A stretch of 64,000 nt of DNA from JANLYC01 sp963750495. Its GTDB lineage: Bacteria; Actinomycetota; Actinomycetes; Propionibacteriales; Nocardioidaceae. Positions 33,670-43,235 of the stretch are shown one piece after another (the first letter of the stretch is position 1; every line of letters starts with the position of its first letter). The stretch is from contig CAVVQV010000002.1 in NCBI GenBank assembly GCA_963750495.1, positions 1 to 64,000 of the forward strand, written 5' to 3'. The position numbers and the translations under genes were made by a program. The notes beneath the pieces are model-generated. The model searched no databases and was not told where the DNA came from. It saw only the letters and a program-made list of their open reading frames with translations.

Positions 33670-34608
33670 TCAATGTCCCTGCCCTGTCACTCGCGGGGCA
33701 CGAACGACTGCAGTCCGTACGTAGCCCTTCGCCAATCGAGCCTCGAGCCTGCGCTGGAAGAATGTGAAGATCGCCGTCAGCGTCCAGTACAGACCGGCCG
33801 CGACGATGAACGCCTCCAGCGTGTGGAACTGGGCGGTCCCGACGTACGACGCCCGCCGGAAGATCTCGGCATTGACCAGCGCAACCCCGAGGAAGGACAC
33901 CAGGGCGGTGTCCTTGAGCATGGCGATGAACTCGTTGCCCGTCGGCGGAATGATGACGCGCAACGCCTGCGGCAGGATGACCCTGCGCATCTTCTGGCCG
34001 TACGTCATGCCCAGCGCGTCGGCCGCCTCGGCCTGCCCACCGCTGACCGACTGGATCCCGGCGCGGAAGATCTCGGTCATGTAGGCGCCGTAGTTCAGAC
34101 CGAGGGCCAGGATGCCGGCGGTGACGGCGTCCAGGGTCAGGTAGGTGGCGGTCTTCTCCGGCACGCTGGAGTACTTGTCGACGAGGTTGAAACCGATCTG
34201 CGGGAGCGCCGCGTAGATCAGGAACATCTGCACGATCAACGGCGTACCGCGGAAGAACGAGACGTAGAAGCCGGAGATGCCGTAGGCAATCGGGTTCGAC
34301 GAGATCCGACCCAACGCGCCCAGCCCGGCGAGGACGACGGCGAGGACGATTCCGACCACCGCCATGTAGAGGGTGTACCTCAACCCTCCGGCGATGAAGC
34401 GGAACTCGTCACGCATCCAGCCGACGTCGAAGCCGGCCACCGCGAAGAACGCAGCCAGCACCGCGAAGATCGCCGCCCAGACCACCGCCACCTTCAACCG
34501 GAACGGAACACCGGCGCTGGTCAGCGCCATGCGTTCGCCCAAGCCCGGAGAGCCGACCCACGACTCCCCGTCCTGAGGTCCGCCGACCGGCGCCGCCTTA
34601 TCGGTCAC
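33670..34608 (-). CDS. Polar amino acid ABC transporter, permease
   Basis: 312-residue HisM/GlnP-type membrane subunit with about five or six transmembrane helices. The EAA loop that contacts the ATPase is EAADALGMTYGQKMRRVILP. The GTG at 34608 overlaps the stop of the binding-protein gene (GTGA). The N-terminal 35 residues are an unusual hydrophilic extension before the first helix. A single permease gene suggests a homodimer. Confidence 0.94.
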   Translation of the reverse strand: MTDKAAPVGGPQDGESWVGSPGLGERMALTSAGVPFRLKVAVVWAAIFAVLAAFFAVAGFDVGWMRDEFRFIAGGLRYTLYMAVVGIVLAVVLAGLGALGRISSNPIAYGISGFYVSFFRGTPLIVQMFLIYAALPQIGFNLVDKYSSVPEKTATYLTLDAVTAGILALGLNYGAYMTEIFRAGIQSVSGGQAEAADALGMTYGQKMRRVILPQALRVIIPPTGNEFIAMLKDTALVSFLGVALVNAEIFRRASYVGTAQFHTLEAFIVAAGLYWTLTAIFTFFQRRLEARLAKGYVRTAVVRAPRVTGQGH

Positions 34609-35510
34609 TGTTGGACCGTCAGGTCCGTCCCGCCGTACCACTTCTTCGACAGCTTGCTCAGCGTGCCGTCCGTGTGCAGCTCTCCAACCACCTTGTCAAT
34701 GGCGGCGGCAAGCGACGTGGGGTCGGCTCTCGAGCTCTTGTCGACAGCCACGGCCAGCGGCTCGTAGAACACCGGGTCGCCGACGATCTTGACCGGCTTG
34801 CCGGCGTCGATGAAGCCCTGGGCCGTGGTCAGCGAGGTGATGACTGCGTCGAGGCGGGTGCCGTCTCCGAGTGCCAGGTCGTTGAGCGCGCTGGTGTCGG
34901 TGTCGTAGCCGACGGCCTTCGCGTCATCGATGACGAAATCGAAGGTGAAGCCCTTGATGGCGAGGGACTTGTTGAGGAACTGCTCGTAGGTGCATCCGCC
35001 GCAGACGCCGATCGTGTCGCCGTCGAGATCCGTGGAGAGGTCCTGCACGCTGGTGTTGGCCTTGTTCACCACGACCACGGCCGGCGTGTAGTAGTAGGGC
35101 TGCGAGAAGTCCAGCACCTTCTGCCGGTCGTTCGTCGGCGTCATCGAGCCGACGCTCATGTCCCAACGGCCGTTCCAACGTCCCGAGGTGATGCTCTCCC
35201 AGGCCGGAGTCGTGAACTCGATCTGCACGCCGAGCTGGTCGGCGATCGCCGTCGCCACGTCGATGTCGAAGCCCACGTACTTGCCGGTCTTCTCATCGAG
35301 CGAGGACTGCGGCGGGTACTTGGGATCAGTCGACACGACGATCTTGCCGGCGTCACAGATCTTGGCCAACGCATCGTCCGTGGTCGTGTTGGATGCGCAC
35401 AGCGTGCCGGCAGACGCTGGAGCCGCCTTCTTGTCGGAGCCTCCACCGCACGCGGCCAGGGTGAGCGCCAAGGCGGCGATGATCGGCAGACCGTAATACT
35501 TCTTACGCAT
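34605..35510 (-). CDS. Polar amino acid ABC transporter, solute-binding lipoprotein
   Basis: 301-residue family-3 binding lipoprotein. The lipobox is LAAC with Cys21, counted from the ATG at 35510, which has GGAG six bases upstream; the ATG at 35522 sits on that site and is less likely. The motifs YPPQSSLDEKTGKYVGFDIDVATAIA and DMSVGSMTPTNDRQKVLDFSQPYY are typical of the family. Two cysteines in GVCGGCTYEQ could pair. The amino acid bound cannot be named. First gene of the transporter operon. Confidence 0.94.
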   Translation of the reverse strand: MRKKYYGLPIIAALALTLAACGGGSDKKAAPASAGTLCASNTTTDDALAKICDAGKIVVSTDPKYPPQSSLDEKTGKYVGFDIDVATAIADQLGVQIEFTTPAWESITSGRWNGRWDMSVGSMTPTNDRQKVLDFSQPYYYTPAVVVVNKANTSVQDLSTDLDGDTIGVCGGCTYEQFLNKSLAIKGFTFDFVIDDAKAVGYDTDTSALNDLALGDGTRLDAVITSLTTAQGFIDAGKPVKIVGDPVFYEPLAVAVDKSSRADPTSLAAAIDKVVGELHTDGTLSKLSKKWYGGTDLTVQQ

Positions 35511-35551
35511 GCGCGTCTCCATCCAGATGCTTGCTGAGGTTCGTGAATCAA

Positions 35552-35569
35552 CTTCCGTCAGAGCGGAAG
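35552..35569. promoter_or_regulatory. Inverted repeat upstream of the amino-acid transporter operon
   Basis: CTTCCG (35552-35557) and CGGAAG (35564-35569) form a dyad with a six-base centre, 42 bases upstream of the binding-protein start, in the expected promoter region. It may be an operator; no regulator gene is adjacent. Confidence 0.4.
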
Positions 35570-35686
35570 ACTAACCCGGCGTTGAGATTCACATCACATC
35601 GCATCACCGTTTCGACATAGCGTCGTCCTTCGAGCCAGCCGGCAGTATCTGGACAAACCCCCGTGACACGGGCGTGCGCAAACATC

Positions 35687-35716
35687 GGGCCGCCCCAGCG
35701 TCCTGCGGGGCGGCCC
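35687..35716 (-). terminator. Strong hairpin terminator after the S55 peptidase
   Basis: GGGCCGCCCC (35687-35696) and GGGGCGGCCC (35707-35716) are exact complements around a 10-base loop, 30 bases beyond the S55 peptidase stop. This is the likely end of its transcript. Confidence 0.75.
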
Positions 35717-35745
35717 CATGCTCGGTCAGCTCAAGACGACGAGAC

Positions 35746-37524
35746 CTACCTGACCTGGATGGAGGCGTAGAACTGCCCGGTCACCACTTCGTCGGTCGGG
35801 TGGGACTGTGTTCCCTTGTAGTTCGGCCCACGTTGGCTGACCCGCAGCTGCGCGACGACGCTGTTGTTGTGCGTGGCGTTCGTCAGCTGGTCGAGCAGAC
35901 GGTCGAACGAGGTCGCCTTGCCACCCTTGCCGTAAGTGGAAGCACCTCCACTGAGCTGCAGCGAACCGTAGCCCCGTCCGTGACCCTTGGGCACGTCCAC
36001 GTTCACCGGCACGACGACCTGTCCCGGGCTGCCGATTCGATTGAGCGTCACCCGCAGGTGCAGGGTCGAGCCGTGTGCGACCGTGATCAACCGCCGGCCC
36101 ATCTGCACCCACGATCCACCCACGCGACGCTCTACTTTGCCGAGGTCGTAGGCGTGATAGACGGGATCGACCAGCGACCGATAGCTGACGCCGGTGATCG
36201 TGACGTGGTCGAACGAGTTCTTCATCAACCGGGTGAGCTGGGAGTAGGACTCGAAGATCGTCTCGAAGGTGATGTCGTACGGGCTCGCGAACTCGTTGAC
36301 GCGGGAGTACTCGAACGGCGTCCCGTCAGAACGAAGCCCCTCGACGGTCCAACGCACTCGCGCGCTGCCCGCGCCGTACTGGTCGAGGACGCGGTCCTCA
36401 TCGGCGAGCAGATGGAAGGCCGAGACGAACGGCAGCTCGCCAGGCACGCTGACCTCGGTCGTACCGTCACGAGACCCACCGGCCGTGGACGTGACGTGCG
36501 CGCTGATGGTGGAGGTCGGCGGGGAGGTGCCGGCCAGGCCGTGCAGACCGACCATCCGGTCCTGGTCGATCTTGCCGAGCGGCGCTGTCAGGTTCGCCAC
36601 CTTGAACGGGGCGAACAGGTCCTTCTGGATGTACAGCGCATCGGCCCCGTGCATCGTCATCGTGCTCGGCCCACTCCACGTCATCGGGTGACCGAAGGCC
36701 AGCACTTCGCTCCCACAGACGGCCGTGGCGGTGCCGATGCCGGCCTCGGTGAAGTCGCCGTACGAGATGGACGCTGCCAGGTTCCCACCGGCGACCATGG
36801 CCGGCGAGGGCGATGAGCTGGCTGCGCCGGCTCGGAACAGCCGGACGTCCTTGATCTTCAGGAGCTTCTTCACCTGGCTGAGCGGCCGCTGCGGCGACAG
36901 GCCGGAAATTCCCAACGGCACTGGCAGCCGCGTGAAGCCACCGGCCGCCTGGGCGCTGGTCAGCTCACCACCGGCGACCAGCCGTCGGGCGGTCCGACCG
37001 GGGATGTCGACAGAACGGGCGTTGGCCGCGAGGCGCGCCGTCTTCGCCGCAGCTGCGGTCAGCGGCTGAGCACTGAGCAGCTGCTCCATGTCGGCGGCCG
37101 GCGTGACACCGGCAATGGGGCTGGCGCCCGACGCCAGACCATAAGCAACGGCACCGATCAAGCGGCCGTCCGACGCGTACACCGGAGAGCCCGACATGCC
37201 TTCCCAGATGCCGCCCGCGGCGTCGATCGCGGTGGAGGTGAGGTCGACCATGATCATGTCGATGCCGGGCGCGATGCCGTCGTTGAGCACTCCGATCACC
37301 TCACCGGTGAACGGGTCAGGCGTTGTCCCCTGGCTCACCGTGAGACCGTTCACGGCATCGTGTGCCGCCAGGCTGCCGACCGGAAAGGCCGGCGGGCACT
37401 GCGGGTCGGCGGCAGACTGGGCCGTCGGTGTGGCCGTCACCAGCGCGGCGCTCACACAGGCCGCCACCGTGGCGCCGTAGAGCGTGCGGCCCCGCCATGC
37501 GGAGACGCTTGTACGTCGTGTCAT
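35746..37524 (-). CDS. Secreted SpoIVB-type S55 peptidase family protein
   Basis: 592 residues with a signal peptide (about 10-38) and an S55 peptidase domain: GMSGSPV contains the probable nucleophile Ser113, and CGSEVLAFGHPM is also typical. In Bacillus SpoIVB an S55 peptidase triggers sporulation signalling; in non-sporulating actinobacteria related exported proteins have no assigned role. The C-terminal half has beta-rich segments without a named family. The ATG at 37524 follows an AAGGGGG site; the frame extends far upstream without signal-like residues. Confidence 0.85.
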   Translation of the reverse strand: MTRRTSVSAWRGRTLYGATVAACVSAALVTATPTAQSAADPQCPPAFPVGSLAAHDAVNGLTVSQGTTPDPFTGEVIGVLNDGIAPGIDMIMVDLTSTAIDAAGGIWEGMSGSPVYASDGRLIGAVAYGLASGASPIAGVTPAADMEQLLSAQPLTAAAAKTARLAANARSVDIPGRTARRLVAGGELTSAQAAGGFTRLPVPLGISGLSPQRPLSQVKKLLKIKDVRLFRAGAASSSPSPAMVAGGNLAASISYGDFTEAGIGTATAVCGSEVLAFGHPMTWSGPSTMTMHGADALYIQKDLFAPFKVANLTAPLGKIDQDRMVGLHGLAGTSPPTSTISAHVTSTAGGSRDGTTEVSVPGELPFVSAFHLLADEDRVLDQYGAGSARVRWTVEGLRSDGTPFEYSRVNEFASPYDITFETIFESYSQLTRLMKNSFDHVTITGVSYRSLVDPVYHAYDLGKVERRVGGSWVQMGRRLITVAHGSTLHLRVTLNRIGSPGQVVVPVNVDVPKGHGRGYGSLQLSGGASTYGKGGKATSFDRLLDQLTNATHNNSVVAQLRVSQRGPNYKGTQSHPTDEVVTGQFYASIQVR

Positions 37525-37691
37525 GTGTTTCCCCCTTGAAGAGTGGCCACGCAGCCGCGTGGTCCGATCGGTCATGGTGACCACCGGCGACCGAGGTCGC
37601 AGGCGAAGCCTAGTCCGCAGCTGAGCAGGCACATATAGTCCGACGCGCGGCCCCCACCATCCTTTGCACACATGTGCCTGAGAAGTGGTGG

Positions 37692-38249
37692 TCAGTCGGA
37701 TGAGGTTGGTGGTGAAGTCGTCGTGGCGGCCGTCGACGTCGACAGCCGGCCCAGCCGTTGAGCAGCCCAGAACTCGTCGACGAGTCGAGCCACGACGGCC
37801 TCGTTCATGTGCTTGGACGCCAGCACGTTGACGGTCAGTCGCTTGTTGGTGCGGACGCACTCGATGAACAGTCCGGCCGAAGAGCACCGCACCCGGCCGC
37901 GAGGACCGTACGGAACTCCGTCGCGGAGCGGCTCCTTGTTCGGGGCGCGCACCGCCGATGCCAGGAGGGGGTCCTCTCCCGGCGGCAGGTAAGAGGCTTC
38001 GATCGCGGCCGCGCGATACTTCCGTCCGAGCTGCTGGGCATCGCGGACCTCGCCGCTGGCCATGCCGTACCAGCGCGGGAAACCGCCGAGCTTGTCCGGG
38101 GCGACGAGCGGCACCTGCTGCGGATCGACCGGATGGCTCGCGCGGTTGGGCGGCATCCAACCCAGCGCGGTGAGCACGACGAGCATCGAGAACACGACGA
38201 TTACCGAGATGATGGCGGCCCTGCCCACCTGACGGGGCAGCGTGTTCAT
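37692..38249 (-). CDS. Membrane-anchored hypothetical protein
   Basis: 185 residues with one N-terminal transmembrane segment (about 11-32) and an extracytoplasmic domain with two cysteines (VRCSSAG, FIECVRT) that could form a disulfide; the tail is Ser/Thr-rich. It precedes the S55 peptidase by 167 bases on the same strand. No family recognised. Confidence 0.7.
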   Translation of the reverse strand: MNTLPRQVGRAAIISVIVVFSMLVVLTALGWMPPNRASHPVDPQQVPLVAPDKLGGFPRWYGMASGEVRDAQQLGRKYRAAAIEASYLPPGEDPLLASAVRAPNKEPLRDGVPYGPRGRVRCSSAGLFIECVRTNKRLTVNVLASKHMNEAVVARLVDEFWAAQRLGRLSTSTAATTTSPPTSSD

Positions 38250-38500
38250 GACACCCCCTCGGCCTGTCTGATCGGCTTACCCGAACCTACCCCTCCTGGC
38301 CGCACACGGCGAGAGCCGATGAGCGCCTGTGGTCACCCGCGCGGCTCGAACAGGCCATTCGCGGATAGTCACTTCGGCTGATCTTTGCCGACTCCGCGTG
38401 TCACGCCGGTTCAGCGGCGCCATCGTAGACGGACAATGACCACCAAACAGGCGCGAAACAGTGCATCGGCAACGGAGACGGGCTCGGAGGGGTACACAGC

Positions 38501-38659
38501 ATGAGCAGCAAGGCGACGAGCCCCGGGACTGTCACCGGTCGATCACGGCTGCGCCAGGTGCTTCACTCGCCGGGACCTGATGCCTTGATCGTGCTGCTGC
38601 TGCTCATCATCGCAATCGTGTGCGCGGCGCTCATCGGTCTGGGTCTGGGCACGCTCTGA
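38501..38659 (+). CDS. 52-residue membrane miniprotein
   Basis: A small frame with a strong ribosome site (GGAGGGG at 38486-38492, eight bases before the ATG). The N-terminal half is basic and hydrophilic; residues about 28-48 form one hydrophobic helix (LIVLLLLIIAIVCAALIG). The stop is at 38657. Function unknown; the site and the helix make it a credible gene. Confidence 0.6.
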   Translation: MSSKATSPGTVTGRSRLRQVLHSPGPDALIVLLLLIIAIVCAALIGLGLGTL

Positions 38660-38711
38660 GCTTGGTGCCGCCTCGGTTCCGGGGCCCGCCGTCACCCGCC
38701 GTCGCCCGCCG

Positions 38712-38996
38712 TCACCTACTGGTCGCTGCGACCCCAAAGCGCTTCTCATTGCGCGCCCTGGCCTTGGCGATCTCGACGTCACGATCCCGCTTCGGCCCCT
38801 GGGTCACGAGCTGTGCCAGCAGCGTCTCGGTCGCCGTTGTCACGGCAGCGACTGCCGCGTCGAAGGCTTCCTGGTTGGCCGCTGACGGCTTGGTCATCCC
38901 GGCCACCTTGCGGACGTACTGGGTGGCTGCAGCGCTGACCTCAGGGCGAGAGGCGGGAGGCTCGAAGTTGTGGAGCACCTTGATATTCCTGCACAT
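38712..38996 (-). CDS. DUF2277 family protein
   Basis: 94 residues, beginning MCRNIKVLHNFEPPA, the invariant start of DUF2277 proteins. Small cytoplasmic protein of unknown role, widespread in actinobacteria. The length and C-terminal basic segment (RARNEKRFG) are normal. Confidence 0.92.
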   Translation of the reverse strand: MCRNIKVLHNFEPPASRPEVSAAATQYVRKVAGMTKPSAANQEAFDAAVAAVTTATETLLAQLVTQGPKRDRDVEIAKARARNEKRFGVAATSR

Positions 38997-39052
38997 GCCC
39001 CCACCTTAACGACGTGTGGCCCAGGCGAGCGCGAGTGCAGAAAGTGGGCTTC

Positions 39053-39100
39053 GTCTGCACCCGTCCGTCTGCACCCGTCCGTCTGCACCCGTCCGTCTGC
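39053..39100. repeat. 14-bp tandem repeat
   Basis: The unit GTCTGCACCCGTCC is present three times without a gap from 39053, followed by a partial copy. It lies between the DUF2277 and DinB genes. Simple slipped-strand repeat. Confidence 0.85.
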
Positions 39101-39139
39101 GGCTACGCAGCCGCCCCTGCCGCCGTACATGGCGGCAGG

Positions 39140-39646
39140 CTATTCGCCCGTGGCACCGTCGATGCGTTCGCGGAGGAAATCCGCATGGCCGTTGTGGCGC
39201 GCGTACTCCTCGATCATGTGCAGGTAGATCCACCGCAGCGTGTAGTCCTCACCGGGGCTGGCTTCGTCGAGGCTGCGTCCGGCCACGGCCGCACGCGACC
39301 GAGCGACGCTCGCTTGATAGCTGGCCAGGTCGTCGGCGGCACGCGAGACGTCGACCTCGTCGCCCCCTTCCGTCGAGCCCGGCACGTAGTCCCAGAAATA
39401 CCTGTGGTCCGGCTGGCCGTCGTACGAATGGAACCAGGCTTCGACTCCAGACAGGTGCCGAACAAGTCCGAGCAGCGAGAGCGTCGACGGCGGCACGGAC
39501 CGCAGCGCCAGTTGTTCCGGCGTCAGCCCGCCACATTTCAACAGCAAGGTCGTGCGCTGGAACTCGAGGCGGTCCTCGAGCGCGGCCCGCTCGTCGATCG
39601 GGTTGATCGGCGGCTCGGCTCGCTCGGGCGTGGTCCACGTCGACAT
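39140..39646 (-). CDS. DinB family protein
   Basis: 168-residue four-helix-bundle protein of the DinB/DUF664 class, many of which are mycothiol- or metal-dependent transferases. The three metal-ligand-type His positions are suggested by LVRHLSGVEAWFH, DGQPDHRYFW and IEEYARHNGHADFLRE. Substrate unknown. Confidence 0.88.
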   Translation of the reverse strand: MSTWTTPERAEPPINPIDERAALEDRLEFQRTTLLLKCGGLTPEQLALRSVPPSTLSLLGLVRHLSGVEAWFHSYDGQPDHRYFWDYVPGSTEGGDEVDVSRAADDLASYQASVARSRAAVAGRSLDEASPGEDYTLRWIYLHMIEEYARHNGHADFLRERIDGATGE

Positions 39647-39672
39647 TCGGGAAACCGTACCGGACGCGTCCC

Positions 39673-39840
39673 ACCCCGTTGATCTCGACCAGCTCGATCA
39701 GCGGGCGCTCGGCGGTCGAGCCCTTCGACGCGCTCAGGACAGGCTTGCCGCGACCCCGTTGACCTCGACCAGCTCGATCAGCGGCCCTTCGGCGGTCGAG
39801 CTTCTCGAGACCCCATTGATCTCGACCAGCTCGATCAGCA
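39673..39840. repeat. Three dispersed direct-repeat copies
   Basis: Copies begin at 39673, 39753 and 39810, each starting ACCCC(G/A)TTGA(T/C)CTCGACC and continuing to CAGCTCGATCAGC. The first two run for 48 bases and end in GGCGGTCGAG; the third is shorter. The unit contains a weak dyad (TGATC/GATCA). The 279-base gap 39647-39925 holds only these copies. This resembles an actinobacterial intergenic repeat family. Confidence 0.75.
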
Positions 39841-39925
39841 GATGTCTTGAAAGCCCTTGTGGATAACGGGTTCCGGTGTCTTTCGCTGATCAGAAAGTGT
39901 CGGTGGGCTGTTCTACGTTGGTTCC

Positions 39926-41288
39926 ATGAGTACGACGCAGGGACCGCCACCGACCGTGGGCATCGACGATGCCTTCGGCCGTGGTTTCGCTGCTGCGCGT
40001 CGTGAACTCGCCGACCTGGTCGACACCCCCACCTGGTCGCTGGACGACGCCCGGCTGGATCGCCGGATCAGTGAGGCGCTCGCGGTCCGAGCCGCTGCCG
40101 ATGAATTGATCGCCCGGCTGGTCGCTGAAGCAGACGACCGCAACCTGCCCCACCGGCACGGTGCCTCCTCCACGAGGGCGCATCTGATGACGGCCCATCG
40201 GATGTCGACCGGAGAAGCGTCCCGGACCGTCCACACCGCCAAGCAGCTGCGCGGCACGTCGGCCCTCACGGAGCCGACCCGTCGCGCGGTCGCGGCCGGT
40301 GCGGTGTCGGCCGAACAAGGGGTGGTGGTCGCGGCCGCGATCAACCGGCTCTCACCCACGATCGAGCCGGACCGGGCCGACGCCGCCCAGCACGACCTCT
40401 TGCAGCATGCGCGGACACTGTCGTTCAGCCAGCTGCAGGTCGCAGCGAACCATCTGGTCGAGGTGATCGACCCCGACACCGTCGACCAGACGCTGGAGCA
40501 GCAGCTCGCCTCGCAGGAACGCAAGGCGTTGGCCTCAGCCTGGTTCACCGGCCAGTACGGGTCCGACGGCATCGCCCGCGGCCGGTTCGCCCTGCCCAAC
40601 CTGATGTTCGGCATGCTCACCAAACACCTCGAAGCCGTCACCTCTCCCCGCCGGGTCGCCACCGGCACCCATACCGACAAGGACGCCGCCCTACCGGCTG
40701 AGACGACCGTTGCGGACCTGCCCTATGGGAACCGGCTCGGCCGGGCGTTGTGTGAGCTGATCGAACACCTCCCGGTCGACGGACACCCCCAACACGGGGT
40801 CGCGAACGCCACCATCGTGGTCACCGTCGACGAAACCAAACTCCGCGCCGGTGCGGGGGAAGCCACTCTTGGACACCGGCAGCGCGATCTCGGTCGGGGA
40901 GACCCGCCGGCTGGCCTGCAACGCCGACATCCTCCCCATCGTCATGTCAGGTGAGTCGAAGATCCTCGACCTCGGCACCAGCCGCCGCCTGTTCGACCGT
41001 CACCAACGCCTCGCACTCGCCACCCGCGACCAAGGCTGTGTCTTCCCCGGCTGCGAACGCCCACCCGCCTGGACTGAAGCACACCACCGCCTCCCCTGGA
41101 GCGAGGGCGGAGCGACCGACATCGACAACGGATGCCTGCTCTGCTCCTTCCACCACCACCTCATCCACCAAGGCGAATGGAACCTCACCCTCGCCGCCGA
41201 CGGCATCACCGAAGTCATCCCACCCACCCGCATCGACCCCGAGCGAAGACCCATCCGCCACCAACGCTTCAAACCCCGACCCGGATAA
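39926..41288 (+). pseudogene. DUF222/HNH endonuclease ('13E12' type), frameshifted
   Basis: The first frame (39926 to about 40870) encodes a typical DUF222 region up to VTVDETKLRAGAG. The HNH half continues in the next frame from about 40851 and reads LLDTGSAISVGETRRLAC through CVFPGCERPPAWTEAHHRL and NGCLLCSFHHHLIHQGEWNL to the stop at 41288. A single-base indel between about 40855 (five G in a row) and 40874 would join them. Both halves keep normal codon use, so the event is recent, a sequencing error, or a programmed slip. Intact relatives are multi-copy HNH proteins of unknown role. Confidence 0.85.
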
Positions 41289-41323
41289 CCCCCAGCGGCT
41301 CTCGGCGGTCCAGACCCCGCCCT

Positions 41324-41713
41324 TCAGCTCGCCCGCACCCCTCGATCTCGACAGCCTCGAGCAGCGGGGGTGACAACCCAGTCAGGCTCTGGATCGACCT
41401 CGAAGCGGACCGCATCTACCTCGGCCATGCCTTCGAGCCACGCGCGAGCGATTCGGTGTCCCCCGTCCATCAGCCGTCCATCGGCTGCGAAGATCACGGG
41501 ATACCCAAGATCGGCATCGGCGATCCGACGGGAGTGCTCGGCTACCTCTCGGCAGGTGGGCGCCTTGCCCCCGAACCAGCAGTCTTCGTCGAGTTCCATG
41601 ATGTCTGCCACCGCCACCTGGGTGACCGGCAGACCCGCTGCCGCCGCCCAGAGATTCTCTGTCCACCAGAACCCCCGACCGCCGGGCACTGGGCGCGAAT
41701 GCTTCTCAGCCAT
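41324..41713 (-). CDS. Hypothetical protein with ParB-like substrate motif
   Basis: 129 residues from the ATG at 41713 (others at 41728 and 41746). The segment YPVIFAADGRLMDGGHRIARAWLEG resembles the ParB/Srx-type nuclease fold (DGxHR), while the rest is acidic with several Trp. No membrane segment. Cytoplasmic role unknown; it lies between the HNH gene and the DUF2252 gene. Confidence 0.65.
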   Translation of the reverse strand: MAEKHSRPVPGGRGFWWTENLWAAAAGLPVTQVAVADIMELDEDCWFGGKAPTCREVAEHSRRIADADLGYPVIFAADGRLMDGGHRIARAWLEGMAEVDAVRFEVDPEPDWVVTPAARGCRDRGVRAS

Positions 41714-41755
41714 GCCCGATGGTCGCATGGTGACGACCCGCCCCACCGAAAGGGC

Positions 41756-43090
41756 TCAGCTCACTGCCGAGACCAAGTCGAAGTGACCCTCGCGGAAGGC
41801 ATCCACGAAGAGGGCGTGGTCCGTGCGGACACGCGCCGCATAGTCGACGGCGAAGTCCACCAGCTCATCGATGAACGGATCAGCGTCCGAACCGATGGCT
41901 TCCGCGATCGCGTCCTCCGTCTGGAAGTCGACCAGGTCCTCGGTGCTGTCCTCGTCCGACACGCAGTGGACCTTGGCCGTGGCCCTGCCGAGCAACGTCG
42001 TGACCGACGAGATCTCGTCCGGTTCGGTGAGGTCGTCCCACTCGATGTCCGCCTCGTAGGGTGACAGCTCGGCCACGACGAAGCCGACCTTGTCGATCGT
42101 GGTCCAGCCCAGGAACGGGTCCGTGTGCACCTGCAGCTGCCGCTGGCTCACGACGGTCCGGTGTCCCTCGTGCTCGAAGAAGTCCTCGGCTCGTTCCATG
42201 CTGACGACTCTGCTGACGGCCGGGACGTTTCCTTGTTTCATCGTCAGCACGATGTCGTTCTCGAGCGCCTGGTTGTAGCCCTCGATCAGCACGTTGTAGG
42301 CGGGCAATCCGGCACTCCCGATCCCGAATCCTTGCCGCCCCACGACGTCCTTGATGTCATAGAAGACCTCACGATGCTCGAGCTTGGCGTCGGGAATCGT
42401 CGCGAGGTACCGCTTGAACGCTCCCTCCACCTTCTTGCGTTCGGTCTTGCTGAGCTCACGCGCGCCGGCGCCGCGCACGAAACGCCGCTCCCGGTCCACG
42501 ATCTCCGTCATCGAGCTCAGCAGGTCGCTCCGGGTGGACGTGCGCGCACCCATCAGCACCTCATGTACGGGCCCGTCGGTGTTGTCGAGGCGGAGCGCGA
42601 AGCCCTCATCGTGCTTCTCACCGACGTACTGATGGACCTGGTCGACATACGCGGCGAGGTAGTCGCGGGCAAGCGACCTGACATCAGCTTCTGGCAGCGC
42701 CTTCTGCCACCCCAGCAAAGCCAGGCTGGCCACGAACCTCCGAAGGTCCCATGAGAAGTGGCCGAGATACGCCTCGTCGAAGTCGTTGACGTCGAAGACC
42801 AGAACCCCTTCGGCGTTCATGTAGGTCCCGAAGTTCATCGCGTGCAGGTCACCATGGATCCAGACGCGACTGGTGCGTTCGTCCGACCGGTGCTGCCGTC
42901 GTGCTGCCATGTCGACGTAGAACAGACAGGCGCTGCCCCGGTAGAACGCGAAGGGACTCGACGCCATCGTGCGGAACTTCGCCCGGAAGGCCGCGTCGTC
43001 CGCCTTCATCAGTGGCTCGAACGCCTCGATCAACGTGTCGACGATGAGCGTTTGCCGTTTGGCCCTGGTCCTGGACTTGGGTGCAGTCAC
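41756..43090 (-). CDS. DUF2252 family protein
   Basis: 444 residues of DUF2252, a kinase-like family related in its motifs to aminoglycoside phosphotransferases: HGDLHAMNFG (79-88) and FDVNDFDEA (99-107) correspond to the catalytic loop and metal-binding Asp. The substrate is unknown. It is divergent from the secreted protein at 43236. Confidence 0.92.
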   Translation of the reverse strand: MTAPKSRTRAKRQTLIVDTLIEAFEPLMKADDAAFRAKFRTMASSPFAFYRGSACLFYVDMAARRQHRSDERTSRVWIHGDLHAMNFGTYMNAEGVLVFDVNDFDEAYLGHFSWDLRRFVASLALLGWQKALPEADVRSLARDYLAAYVDQVHQYVGEKHDEGFALRLDNTDGPVHEVLMGARTSTRSDLLSSMTEIVDRERRFVRGAGARELSKTERKKVEGAFKRYLATIPDAKLEHREVFYDIKDVVGRQGFGIGSAGLPAYNVLIEGYNQALENDIVLTMKQGNVPAVSRVVSMERAEDFFEHEGHRTVVSQRQLQVHTDPFLGWTTIDKVGFVVAELSPYEADIEWDDLTEPDEISSVTTLLGRATAKVHCVSDEDSTEDLVDFQTEDAIAEAIGSDADPFIDELVDFAVDYAARVRTDHALFVDAFREGHFDLVSAVS

Positions 43091-43235
43091 CTGGTCTCCC
43101 TCGTATACCTCGGTCTGTCGACCCTAGGTGGGACCAGTCGGATCAGCCACCGCAGGGCACTCAGCGTCCGCACAGCAGCGGCGACGCACTCTGAAAGCGT
43201 TCGAGCGGTAGCTCGTCTGATCAGAAGGAGGAGTC

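Noticed and set aside
35746..38160. An 804-residue fusion of the S55 peptidase with upstream sequence
   Set aside because: The upstream part is a shadow of the separate membrane-anchored gene at 37692-38249; the ATG at 37524 has a good ribosome site and starts a signal peptide.
39053..39100. CRISPR-like array
   Set aside because: Units of 14 bases are head to tail with no unique spacers, and no cas gene is in the window. The same holds for the 22-bp arrays at 52589 and 57549.
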